DNA of 64,000 nucleotides from Gemmatimonadota bacterium (lineage in GTDB: Bacteria > Latescibacterota > UBA2968 > UBA8231), in contig VXOR01000019.1 of the NCBI GenBank assembly GCA_009840005.1, forward strand, positions 1 through 64,000, given 5' to 3'. A program made the translations under genes and the position numbers. A model generated the notes under the pieces. It was not told the origin of the DNA and did not search any database. It saw only the letters and a program-made list of their open reading frames with translations. Shown one piece after another: positions 39,953 to 48,195 of this stretch. Each line of letters opens with the position of its first letter. Position 1 is the stretch's first letter.

Positions 39953-42900
39953 CTACGCCCGCACCCGACCACACACCAATGAGTAAATCACCGGGACCAC
40001 AATCAGCGTCAGCCCAGTCGCCAACGTCAGCCCGCCAATGATGACCCAAGCCATCGGCTGGTGTAACTCCGCGCCCTGACCCGTGGAAAGTGCCAGCGGC
40101 AGCAAGCCCAACACCGTCGTCACCGTGGTCATGGCTATGGGGCGCAGCCGCTTGCGGCCGGCTTCGGCGATGGCAGCACTCAGGTCGGCCCCGGCGAGGT
40201 GGCGGTTGCGGATAAAATCCACCTTGACGATAGAATCGTTGACCACAATGCCGACGAGCACCACGGCCCCCATCGCCGACATAAAATTGAGCGTCTGACC
40301 CGTCGCATAAAGCGTCGCAACCACGCAGACAAGCGCCAGCGGCACGACCGAAATGACCACGAACGGAATTTTGAGCGATTCAAACTTTGCGGCGAGGATG
40401 GCAAACACCAAGCAAAAGGAAACTATCAGCGTCAGCGACAAGTCGTCTAACATTTCCTGCATCTCCTCGTCAACGGCCCCAATCTCCAGCCAAATGTCTT
40501 GGGGTTTTTCTACCCTGCTCGCTGCGGCCTCCAATTGCCGCTTGGCCTCGGTCGCATCCCCTTTCACAAGCTCGGCACCAACTTCCACGGTCCGGCTCTG
40601 GTTTTTCCGGTGCAGCGCGGCATAGCCGGCATAGGGCGAAATAGAAACCAACTGCTCAACCGGCACGTACACGGTTTGCTCCTCCCGGCGAATGGGATAG
40701 CTCAACCGCTTTAGCGTTTCCAGCCCAAGAGCTTCTTCCCGCCTCACAACCAACTTGACATCGACCTCGCGGGAATAATCAGCCAATTGGGTCGGCTGGC
40801 TGCCCTGCACCTCGCGGCTGAGAAAGTCGGCGAGTTTTGCCGCATCAATGCCGTACAGGGCGGCCTTGCCGTGATCAATAGACACTTCGTACCCACCGGC
40901 CCCCTCGGCGAGGCTCCAACGGACGTGGGCAAAACGCGGCATGTCCTCCATCAGTGCCACAATGGCCTTACTCACCGCGGCCAGTTCCCCCCAGTCCTCG
41001 CCGTTTAGGCGCACATCGAAATCGCTGGTCTCTGGCGGGAAGAAATGCTCGAGAAAGGACGGCGGCTGCCGCACGCTCAGCTCGTATCCAGTGGCTGTGC
41101 GGCCCAAGGCTTCCAGCCTCGCCGCGACGGCATCGGTGTCGGCCTCCTGGGCAATTTTCACTTCAATCACGGCCTTGTTGGCCCCCGGTCGGTGCGACTG
41201 ATCAAAATCGATATCCGTTATTCCCACCGATGAATAGACCGTTTGGATCGCTGGGTCCGCTCCCAAGAGCTGTTCAATCTCGGCGACCTCGGCCAAGGTC
41301 CGCAGCAGTAGGGACGACGCTGGGAATTCCACTTCGAGCACCAGCCGCTTTCTGTCAACCGTGGGCATCAACTCCCGGTCAACCGCTGACAGCAGGGACA
41401 GACCTAGCCCGGCCGCGACCACAATCGCGACTAGCGTCGCCGTCTTGTTTTGTAGGCAGACCGCCAGTAGCCTTTCGTAGCGCCGCATCGCGCCCTCGCC
41501 CAGCGCATCGGCGCGGTCGCCGAGTTTGGAAAGCACCCACAGGCGCGATAGCCGGCCCCTTGCATCGCCGCGCGACAGCAACATGGAGACCAAGGTGATC
41601 GACACGAGTAGGGATAGAGTCAGCGACGCTACAACCGTGATGGCTTGGTCGAAGTACAAGGCCCCAGCTAGCCCCTCGATGTACACCAGTGGCAAGAAGA
41701 CGGACACCGTAGTGAATGTCGAGGCGGCAATCGGCAGACTGACCTCCCTAGTGCCCTCAACGGCCGCTTCCACCCGCGAAAAACCCTGTTTCCTAAACCG
41801 CTGCACATTGTCGAGGACGATGATGGCATTATCGACCAAGATGCCAATGCCCAAGGCCAGCCCACCGAGGGAAACCACGTTGAAATGGATGCCAATGCTG
41901 TACATCACCGCAAAGGTGATGACAATAGATAGGGGCACCGCCAGCCCCACTATTAGTGGACTCTTCCAGTCGCGGATGAACAGAAATAGGACGAGTACCG
42001 CGAAAAAACCTCCCCAGTACAGGGAGGAGAGGACATTGTCCACGGCCTCTTGAATAAATTCCGATTCGTCGAAAATCGGAATCACCCTGAAATCGGGGAA
42101 TTCAAGTGTTAGGGCCGCCAGCACTGATTCTACTTTCCGAGCAGTCTTTACCGTATTATCCCCGGACTTCTTGTACAGATACAAGGTGATCGTATCCTGG
42201 CCGTTGAGCCGGTTGTAGCCGGTCGGCTCTTTAAACCCGTACTTTGCAGTAGCAATATCCTCGAGGAAAACCGTCGCGTTATCGATGCGTTTGACCGGCA
42301 CTTTTCTTATGTCCTCAATGTCCCGGTAGCGGCCTTCTATCCTCAGCGGGTAAACCAAGTTCCCTTCGCGAATGGTCCCTCCCGCAGAATTGGCATTAAA
42401 CCGCGTCAAGGCCGCCTCGACATCGGCGAACTCCACACCATAGGCAAGGCATTTGCGGCGGTCTATCTCGACTTGGACTTCCTTTTCTAGTCCACCGGCG
42501 ACCAAGGCTTGCGCCACGCCTTGGATCTGTTCCAGTCGGGGTTTTACTACCGCTTCGGCGACGTCCTTGAGTTCGACCAAGGCCGCCCGATAGTCCTCAT
42601 CCGAAACCGGGCGCTCTATGCGATCCCCGGTGACCGCGAGCATCATAAACGGCGACGATGACGGATCGAATCGCAGGATTGTCGGCCTAGCGGCGAAATC
42701 AGGCAGCAGTTGTTGGATTCTATCGAGCTTGTTGCGGACTTTGATGAAGGTCAGGTCCATGTCGGCATCCCAACTGAACTCCAAGTATATCATCGAGATG
42801 TCGTCCCGCGATACCGAGCGCATATTCCTAATGTTGTAGAGGCCGCTTAGCGCGGCTTCTATCGTTTGCGTGACCTCCTCTTCAATGTCGATGGCAGCCA

Positions 42901-43066
42901 CACCCGGACACTCGGTCTTCACCGCCAGTTTCTGAACTTCGACGTCCGGCAGAAAATCCACTCCCATTTGATAGAAGGAATAGAGTCCCAACAGGATGGC
43001 GGCGGCGTAAACAACAACCGTTGTTACCGGACGCCGCACGGCCGCGGCGGTGAGATCGGCAGGCAT
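39953..43066 (-). CDS. Efflux RND permease, full length
   Basis: 1,037 residues, two RND repeats. First span VTTVVVYAAAILLGLYSFYQMGVDFLPDVEVQKLAVKT contains the usual YPxG-like periplasmic entry; TM4 region LGGLALGIGILVDNAIIVLDNVQRF carries the proton-relay Asp; the second block has FVVISVVPLALVCVVATLYATGQTLNFMSAMGAVVLVGIVVNDSIV. It pumps a substrate out across the envelope with a periplasmic adaptor and an outer-membrane channel; no TolC-type gene is near. ATG overlaps the adaptor stop (TAATG). Closest in style to HAE-1/CusA-like pumps. Confidence 0.95.
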   Translation of the reverse strand: MPADLTAAAVRRPVTTVVVYAAAILLGLYSFYQMGVDFLPDVEVQKLAVKTECPGVAAIDIEEEVTQTIEAALSGLYNIRNMRSVSRDDISMIYLEFSWDADMDLTFIKVRNKLDRIQQLLPDFAARPTILRFDPSSSPFMMLAVTGDRIERPVSDEDYRAALVELKDVAEAVVKPRLEQIQGVAQALVAGGLEKEVQVEIDRRKCLAYGVEFADVEAALTRFNANSAGGTIREGNLVYPLRIEGRYRDIEDIRKVPVKRIDNATVFLEDIATAKYGFKEPTGYNRLNGQDTITLYLYKKSGDNTVKTARKVESVLAALTLEFPDFRVIPIFDESEFIQEAVDNVLSSLYWGGFFAVLVLFLFIRDWKSPLIVGLAVPLSIVITFAVMYSIGIHFNVVSLGGLALGIGILVDNAIIVLDNVQRFRKQGFSRVEAAVEGTREVSLPIAASTFTTVSVFLPLVYIEGLAGALYFDQAITVVASLTLSLLVSITLVSMLLSRGDARGRLSRLWVLSKLGDRADALGEGAMRRYERLLAVCLQNKTATLVAIVVAAGLGLSLLSAVDRELMPTVDRKRLVLEVEFPASSLLLRTLAEVAEIEQLLGADPAIQTVYSSVGITDIDFDQSHRPGANKAVIEVKIAQEADTDAVAARLEALGRTATGYELSVRQPPSFLEHFFPPETSDFDVRLNGEDWGELAAVSKAIVALMEDMPRFAHVRWSLAEGAGGYEVSIDHGKAALYGIDAAKLADFLSREVQGSQPTQLADYSREVDVKLVVRREEALGLETLKRLSYPIRREEQTVYVPVEQLVSISPYAGYAALHRKNQSRTVEVGAELVKGDATEAKRQLEAAASRVEKPQDIWLEIGAVDEEMQEMLDDLSLTLIVSFCLVFAILAAKFESLKIPFVVISVVPLALVCVVATLYATGQTLNFMSAMGAVVLVGIVVNDSIVKVDFIRNRHLAGADLSAAIAEAGRKRLRPIAMTTVTTVLGLLPLALSTGQGAELHQPMAWVIIGGLTLATGLTLIVVPVIYSLVCGRVRA

Positions 43067-44244
43067 TAGAGTTCCTCATTGACGACGATAACTTGCGCGT
43101 TGTGGGACAAATTGAAGTGCCCAGCCGTAATCAGGGTATCTCCAGCGGTTAGGCCCTCCCGCACTTCCACCATCTCGTTAGTTTCTTCGCCGGTTTCGAC
43201 GTAGCACCATTTCGCCCGCCCCCCTTCGTATGCAAACACCACCTTCCTGTCGTTGCGAGTGAGTAGAGCTTCCCGCGGCACCAGCAGCCTATCTTCGTAG
43301 CGGGCGGCCTCGACGCGCACATCGGCGAACATGCCGGGTCGCACGGCCCGGTCCGGGTTTTCGATCTCTATTAGGACTCTGCACGTTCTACGTTCCGCAT
43401 CTATAGTTGGGTTCACCGCTACGACGCGCCCGCTCACCGTTTTCATAGGCAGCGCAGCTAACTCTATCTCAGCCCTCGCGCCTAGCCGTATATGCCTGAT
43501 CTCGGTCTCCAACACATCCATTTCGAGGCGGAGCCGATCCAGCGACACGACCCGCGCCACAACATCGCCCTTGTTGACGAAGTCGCTTCTGTCAACCACT
43601 ACTTCCGACACATATCCAGCGAATGGTGCCCCTATGATCGCGTGCTCAAGTTCGAGCTGCGCCCTTTTGAGTTTCAGCCTAGCTTCGTCGAGCCCGACTT
43701 GGTCCGCGGCCAGTTCCTTTCTCGACTTGCTAAAAATGAGTCTGAATGCTTCGACATCGTCGGCATTAGTCGAATCAACGCCCAGCCGGTTGAGTACCTG
43801 TTTTCTGTTGCCGCGGTCGCTGGCGAAGAAGGCGATATTGGCGTATTGGGCGAGGGCCTTGTCCAGTTCCTCTTGCGCCTGTTGCTGGGCTATCCTGAGC
43901 AAGTCGTCCTCTAACGCTACTACGGTATTGCCTTGTTCCACCCAGTCGCCTTCCTGTACAAACAGCCGATGGATCCTAGCCGAGACTTGGGCCATAATTT
44001 CAGCCGTCCTCGCGGCACTGACGTATCCGTGCGAGACGACTTGGCGCACCAGTGGCCCCTCATTCACCTGCATTACGGCTACGGGCTTGCGGGTATCGGC
44101 GGGGACGGGTTTTACCGCTTCGGCGGGGGAGCGGTCCTTGGCCTCTACGTGGTCGGCATGGAAAAAGCCGGTCACCGTTTCGCTCTGACTGGCGAGCATA
44201 ATCGTCAGTAGAGCTATGATGGAATAGAGCACTTTGTTTTTCAT
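43066..44244 (-). CDS. RND periplasmic adaptor (membrane-fusion protein)
   Basis: 392 residues from the ATG at 44244, which has GGAGG 10 nt upstream; the open frame further up runs into the promoter. N-terminal signal anchor (VLYSIIALLTIMLASQSETV). Barrel-sandwich hybrid halves at VSARIHRLFVQEGDWVEQGNTVVALEDD and IIGAPFAGYVSEVVVDRSDFVNKGD flank a helical hairpin (about 125-200); then the beta-barrel and membrane-proximal domains (RPGMFADVRVEAARYEDRLLVPREALL). It links the RND pump to an outer-membrane channel. First gene of unit F. Confidence 0.94.
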   Translation of the reverse strand: MKNKVLYSIIALLTIMLASQSETVTGFFHADHVEAKDRSPAEAVKPVPADTRKPVAVMQVNEGPLVRQVVSHGYVSAARTAEIMAQVSARIHRLFVQEGDWVEQGNTVVALEDDLLRIAQQQAQEELDKALAQYANIAFFASDRGNRKQVLNRLGVDSTNADDVEAFRLIFSKSRKELAADQVGLDEARLKLKRAQLELEHAIIGAPFAGYVSEVVVDRSDFVNKGDVVARVVSLDRLRLEMDVLETEIRHIRLGARAEIELAALPMKTVSGRVVAVNPTIDAERRTCRVLIEIENPDRAVRPGMFADVRVEAARYEDRLLVPREALLTRNDRKVVFAYEGGRAKWCYVETGEETNEMVEVREGLTAGDTLITAGHFNLSHNAQVIVVNEEL

Positions 44245-44290
44245 GGTGGTATTACCTCCGTGGTTGGCCAACAGCGGCCTACCTTGTATA

Positions 44291-44484
44291 GGCAAATTCC
44301 GTGCCAAAACGGAGTTGTCAAACCATAACTGATTGTAAAAAAAAGAGTTAAAAGAAAAGGGAGCACTTCGTGCAAAACGCCGAATCGCGTTTTGATTGCT
44401 CCCTTTCGACGCACCTATGCCTCTATTAAACTTCTATCTCAATTTTTTACAATAGATTAGGGAAAGTGCGTCAGAGATGTCGCA
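44291..44484 (-). promoter_or_regulatory. Sigma-54 promoter with two enhancer sites, copy F
   Basis: Minus strand TGGCACGGAATTTGCC (gtgcca 44301-44306, gcaa 44292-44295). Site II TGCTCC-N5-GACGCA at 44397-44413; site I TGCGTC-N6-GTCGCA at 44467-44484. Drives the adaptor and RND permease. Confidence 0.88.
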
Positions 44485-44503
44485 GTGCGTCAGAATCGGC
44501 TAG

Positions 44504-44531
44504 GTAGGGGCGACCGACCGGTCGCCCCTAC
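44504..44531. repeat. Perfect GTAGGGGCGACC hairpin
   Basis: GTAGGGGCGACC pairs with GGTCGCCCCTAC, 12 bp, across a 4-nt loop. Same family as 11384 and 61604. Lies just beyond promoter F. Confidence 0.75.
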
Positions 44532-44547
44532 TCAAACCTTACGATCC

Positions 44548-44669
44548 GCTGTTACGCCTTGTAGGGGCAACCCTCGTGGTTGCCCTCGTCGGATTCTGCT
44601 AGCTGCATAGGCGGTGTCGCATGGGTACGCCCCTACATCGACCGGTTCGGTACCGATGCGTAACATCAG
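44548..44669. mobile_element. MITE-like element, GTAGGGGC core, second copy
   Basis: Right end TGCGTAACATCAG is an exact inverse of the CTGATGTTACGCA end seen at 6755 and 25931; the left end is partly decayed (GCTGTTACGCC). The interior matches 6755-6892 closely. Ends 6 bp from the lactonase stop. Confidence 0.7.
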
Positions 44670-44675
44670 TTCCTG

Positions 44676-45689
44676 CTATCCCTGTTTGACAAAAGTAATC
44701 CACAGCGGGCTAGCACCCACGTCGTGTTGCTCCAGAGGCGTCAGCTCACCCGTAGCCGCGTTAATGCGGTACGAACGGAGCCGCCCCGATCCCTGCCCAA
44801 CCGAATAGACAAAGCGACCACTCGGGTCCAACTCAAAAAAGCGAGGCGTGGCCTCAGTGGGATAGCGTCCTTTGGCCGTCAGCCGCCCATCGTCGCCAAT
44901 GGCGAAAAGGGCTAGGGAATCGTGGCCGCGATTGGACCCGTAGAGAAACTGGCCATCGGGCGTGATCTTTATTTCGGCTGTGGTGTTGTCTTCGTTGTTA
45001 AATCCCTCTGGCAAAGTCGAGATAACCTGAAACGACGACAGCGTCCCAGCCTCCGGGTCGAAGTGGTGAGCCGACACCGTGCTGCCATTTTCATTGACCG
45101 AATAAAGGAGGTCGCGAGTCGGATGGAAGGCGAAATGGCGCGGGCCTTCGGGCGTAGCCGGCTCTATCTTGGGCGGATCGTTGGGCGTCAGCCGCCCGGT
45201 TTGCTCATCAAAGCGAAACTGAAATATCGCGTTGGACGGGTTGGTGTGCGGCACAAAGGCAAAGCGGTTCGAGCGGTCGGTCTGGATGCTGTGGGCGCGT
45301 ATTGCGGTGGGGATCATCTGCAGCGGCTCGGCCGAAATCGCACCGTCCGCGGCCACGCCGTGCACGCCGACCTGACCCGACCCATAGTACGACGACAGCA
45401 AAAAGGCACCACTGTCGTCCAAATACAGATAGGGCGGGCCTTCCTCTAGGCTCGTCTCCGCGAGCTTAAAGAGCGTCCCCTGTTCCCCATCGACCGCATA
45501 GCTAGCCAGTTTTTGGGCCGAGCGCAGAGCCACGAACATCTGGCTCCCATCTGGGCGCACAGTCACCGCCCCAGGAGAATCCTCCAACTCGATATTGGGC
45601 TGCGGCGCTAACGCGCCGGAGTCTTCGTCCATCAGGAAATGCGAAAAAAAGCTGCTGCCCGAGTTTGAAATATATACGTGATAGGCCAT
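44676..45689 (-). CDS. Lactonase-family 7-bladed beta-propeller (6-phosphogluconolactonase-like)
   Basis: 337 residues; GAGGAG before the ATG. Repeated blades such as DPSGRFVYSVGQGSGRLRSYRINAATGELTPL and PTRDLLYSVNENGSTVSAHHFDPEAGTLSSFQ are typical of the Pgl/YbhE lactonase family, with Glu/Arg/His residues of the family's active cleft in HSIQTDRSNRFAFVPH and GPRHFAFHP. Likely hydrolyses a sugar lactone; actual substrate unknown. Third gene of a leftward group with a PH-domain membrane protein and a DMT transporter. Confidence 0.9.
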   Translation of the reverse strand: MAYHVYISNSGSSFFSHFLMDEDSGALAPQPNIELEDSPGAVTVRPDGSQMFVALRSAQKLASYAVDGEQGTLFKLAETSLEEGPPYLYLDDSGAFLLSSYYGSGQVGVHGVAADGAISAEPLQMIPTAIRAHSIQTDRSNRFAFVPHTNPSNAIFQFRFDEQTGRLTPNDPPKIEPATPEGPRHFAFHPTRDLLYSVNENGSTVSAHHFDPEAGTLSSFQVISTLPEGFNNEDNTTAEIKITPDGQFLYGSNRGHDSLALFAIGDDGRLTAKGRYPTEATPRFFELDPSGRFVYSVGQGSGRLRSYRINAATGELTPLEQHDVGASPLWITFVKQG

Positions 45690-45709
45690 GAAAATCTCCT
45701 CTCAAGGTG

Positions 45710-46282
45710 TTAGTGTGCCGCTTCTCGCAAGGCGTGCAAAAAAACGGCTGGATCAACTGGGCCGAGCAAGAGGGCATGGGAACCGTGCGTTGGAATATAC
45801 ACAGCGCCCGGCGCGCCCGTGCAGAAAACGTGCGCCTTCTCCCCGCTGTGCAGATAAAACGCCCCTCCGCGAAAAAAGAACGCGCTAATGGCAAAAATTT
45901 TGCCCCCGGGCCGGTACTGGGGCTCGGCCAACAAATCGACGACGCGGGCCTCTTCCACCTTCAGCTCGTCATAGGTGAAGTGCTTGCCGTGGGCGCTGTT
46001 GCGGATGAGCAGGTGGCCCTCCAGCAAGACAAAATCCGTGCGGCGCGCAGTCAAATAAAACCAAGTGAAGACCGAGAAAAAGATGATCAGCATCAGCGCA
46101 TAAGACGAGCCCAAGGCCACGGGCGCGGCGACGCGGGCGACCGGGCCGTCCGGGTCAATAGCCGCATAGAGCGCGAGGGTCAACACGCCGAAAAAGACGG
46201 TAGTCACAGCAAAAGACGCGACCAGCACTTTGCCGAACAGAGCGGCAGACGGCGGATGGATGGGGAAAATGCGCGGTTCCAT
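45710..46282 (-). CDS. Membrane protein with bacterial PH-like domain
   Basis: 190 residues. Two N-terminal membrane spans (VLVASFAVTTVFFGVLTLALYAA and SSYALMLIIFFSVFTWFYL) are followed by a PH-like beta domain (RRTDFVLLEGHLLIRNS ... GPVDPAVFLHALREA), the pattern of bPH-type (PF10882-like) proteins. Function unknown. Starts 1 bp after the DMT transporter stop (TGA-C-ATG), so translation is coupled. Confidence 0.8.
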   Translation of the reverse strand: MEPRIFPIHPPSAALFGKVLVASFAVTTVFFGVLTLALYAAIDPDGPVARVAAPVALGSSYALMLIIFFSVFTWFYLTARRTDFVLLEGHLLIRNSAHGKHFTYDELKVEEARVVDLLAEPQYRPGGKIFAISAFFFRGGAFYLHSGEKAHVFCTGAPGAVYIPTHGSHALLLGPVDPAVFLHALREAAH

Positions 46283-46283
46283 G

Positions 46284-47132
46284 TCAACTCGCTCTGAGCA
46301 GCATCAAACCCCCGGCAATGGCGAGGATGCCAATGGTCTTAACAGCCGTGAGCCGTTCCTTGAGGAATATCCAGCCCAGCAGCGCGCCGATTACCACCGA
46401 CGACTCGCGCGCGGCAATGATATAGCTGACCGGCCCTTGAGTATAGGCGTACAGTATCAGCAAATAGGTCGCCAACGAGCCTGCGCCAATCAAGACAATA
46501 TACCCGTAGAAGTCGCGAACCGTCGTCAGCAGTTCCATGCCGTATTGGCGCACCACAAAGGGCATGCGCATGAGGGTGGCGATGATCCACATGCCGCAGA
46601 TGTAGTAAATCGGTTGCACGTATCCTACGCCTATTTTGTCGATCAGCGAATAACAGACAATCGTCAGCCCCACGCCCAAGGCCAATTGCAAGCCCCGCGC
46701 CTGGAGCTTGAGGGCCGGAGCGCCAACGCAAAAAATCCCCGCGAACACTAGGGCAATCCCGCCTGCCCCCAACAGCGAAATATCCTCGCCCAAGCTGAGA
46801 TAGGCCACAAAAGCCGTCAGCCCCACACCCGAGCCGCGCGCAATCGGATATACCGTCGAAATTTCGCCGTGCTCGTACGCCCGCGCCAGCAAGGCAAAGT
46901 ACAGCCCGTGAAAAATGCCCGTAGCCAGCAAGCAGAGGCCGGCCGGCCACGACAGGATCAACGGCGTACCCTGCCACCAGATATAAGCGCACAGCGGCAT
47001 TATGAACAGGATACCAGAGGCAAAGGAGAGCCAGAGCACGGCCACATTGCCAGCGACCTTGTAGGCAGCGAAATTCCACAAGGCGTGGCCGATGGCCGCC
47101 GCCAACACGAGCCCCCAGACATCGGCGTTCAT
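46284..47132 (-). CDS. EamA/DMT-superfamily transporter
   Basis: 282 residues with ten predicted membrane spans in two EamA repeats; the second repeat ends with the typical VSYIIAARESSVVIGALLGWIFLKERLTAVKTIGILAIAGGLMLL. Secondary transporter for a small metabolite; substrate not predictable. Divergent from the PLP-enzyme gene at 47227. Confidence 0.92.
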   Translation of the reverse strand: MNADVWGLVLAAAIGHALWNFAAYKVAGNVAVLWLSFASGILFIMPLCAYIWWQGTPLILSWPAGLCLLATGIFHGLYFALLARAYEHGEISTVYPIARGSGVGLTAFVAYLSLGEDISLLGAGGIALVFAGIFCVGAPALKLQARGLQLALGVGLTIVCYSLIDKIGVGYVQPIYYICGMWIIATLMRMPFVVRQYGMELLTTVRDFYGYIVLIGAGSLATYLLILYAYTQGPVSYIIAARESSVVIGALLGWIFLKERLTAVKTIGILAIAGGLMLLRAS

Positions 47133-47226
47133 TATTTTATAAAGTCAATTCGGGTGAATTGGGCCGGTTGACCATAGCGAGATTGAACCCTCGCGTCAAA
47201 TGATGAATATTCTAAGGATGCAATCA

Positions 47227-48195
47227 ATGACGGACACACCTACTTTCGCGGCAGTGGAAGAAGCCGCAGCGTTTATCGGCGCACATCTCGCGCCAACGCC
47301 GCTCATCTACTGCTATAAGCTCTCGCAAATGCTGGGCTGCTCCTACCACGCCAAGTGCGAAAACCTACAGCCCGTAGGGGCCTTTAAGGTACGCGGCGGC
47401 GTCAACCTCATCGGGCGCTTGTCCCCGGCCGAGCGGCAGCGAGGCGTCATCAGCGCGAGCACCGGCAATCACGGCCAGTCGCTGGCGTACGCCGGCCAGC
47501 TCTTTGACACGCCAGTGATCATCTACGGACCGGAGCGCGCCAGCAATCCGGCCAAAGTCGCGGCCATGCGTGCGCTCGGTGCCGAAGTCCGCCTCTTTGG
47601 CCGCGATTTCGACGAGGCGCGCGAAGAAGTCGAGCGCGAAGCGCGCCGCACGGGCTGCCGCTACGTGCACTCGGCCAACGAGGCGTTGTTGATCGCCGGC
47701 GTGGGCACCATGGGCTTGGAAATTTTTGCAGATCTGCCCGATGTAGAAGCACTGATCGTGCCCATAGGCGGCGGCAGCGGCATCTGCGGCATCGCACTTG
47801 TCGCCCGCCACCTAAACCCATCTGTCGAAATCATCGGCGTGCAAAGCGAGAGCGCTCCCGTCTGCTACCGGGCTTGGCAACAGCGGCGGCTCGATGTGGA
47901 GGCTCCCATGGCCACGCGGCACGAGGGACTAGCCACGCGCGTGCCCTTTGCCATGACCTCGCACATGATGTGGGAACTCGTCGATCGCTTCGAGCTCGTC
48001 ACCGACGAAGAAATCGACGCGGCCATTGGCCTGTTGGCGCGGGAGGCCAAGCTAGTGGCCGAAGGAGCCGGAGCCACATCACTAGCCGCGGCCCTAAAAA
48101 TTCGCGAGTCCTTGGCCGGCAAAAAGGTCGTCGGTATCCTCAGCGGCGGAAACGCACCTGCCGATCACTTAGCGCGAATTTTGCAAAATGGCTAA
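47227..48195 (+). CDS. PLP-dependent threonine dehydratase/serine racemase-like enzyme
   Basis: 322 residues from the ATG at 47227 (AAGG 9 nt upstream); in-frame ATGs at 47200 and 47218 are possible. Fold-type II PLP enzyme: Schiff-base Lys in NLQPVGAFKVRGG, substrate loop ISASTGNHGQSLAYAG, phosphate-binding glycine loop PIGGGSGICG, and late SGGNAPAD. It lacks an ACT regulatory domain, so it is more like catabolic threonine dehydratase, threo-3-hydroxyaspartate ammonia-lyase or serine racemase. Overlaps the PcfJ-like gene by 8 bp. Confidence 0.92.
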   Translation: MTDTPTFAAVEEAAAFIGAHLAPTPLIYCYKLSQMLGCSYHAKCENLQPVGAFKVRGGVNLIGRLSPAERQRGVISASTGNHGQSLAYAGQLFDTPVIIYGPERASNPAKVAAMRALGAEVRLFGRDFDEAREEVEREARRTGCRYVHSANEALLIAGVGTMGLEIFADLPDVEALIVPIGGGSGICGIALVARHLNPSVEIIGVQSESAPVCYRAWQQRRLDVEAPMATRHEGLATRVPFAMTSHMMWELVDRFELVTDEEIDAAIGLLAREAKLVAEGAGATSLAAALKIRESLAGKKVVGILSGGNAPADHLARILQNG

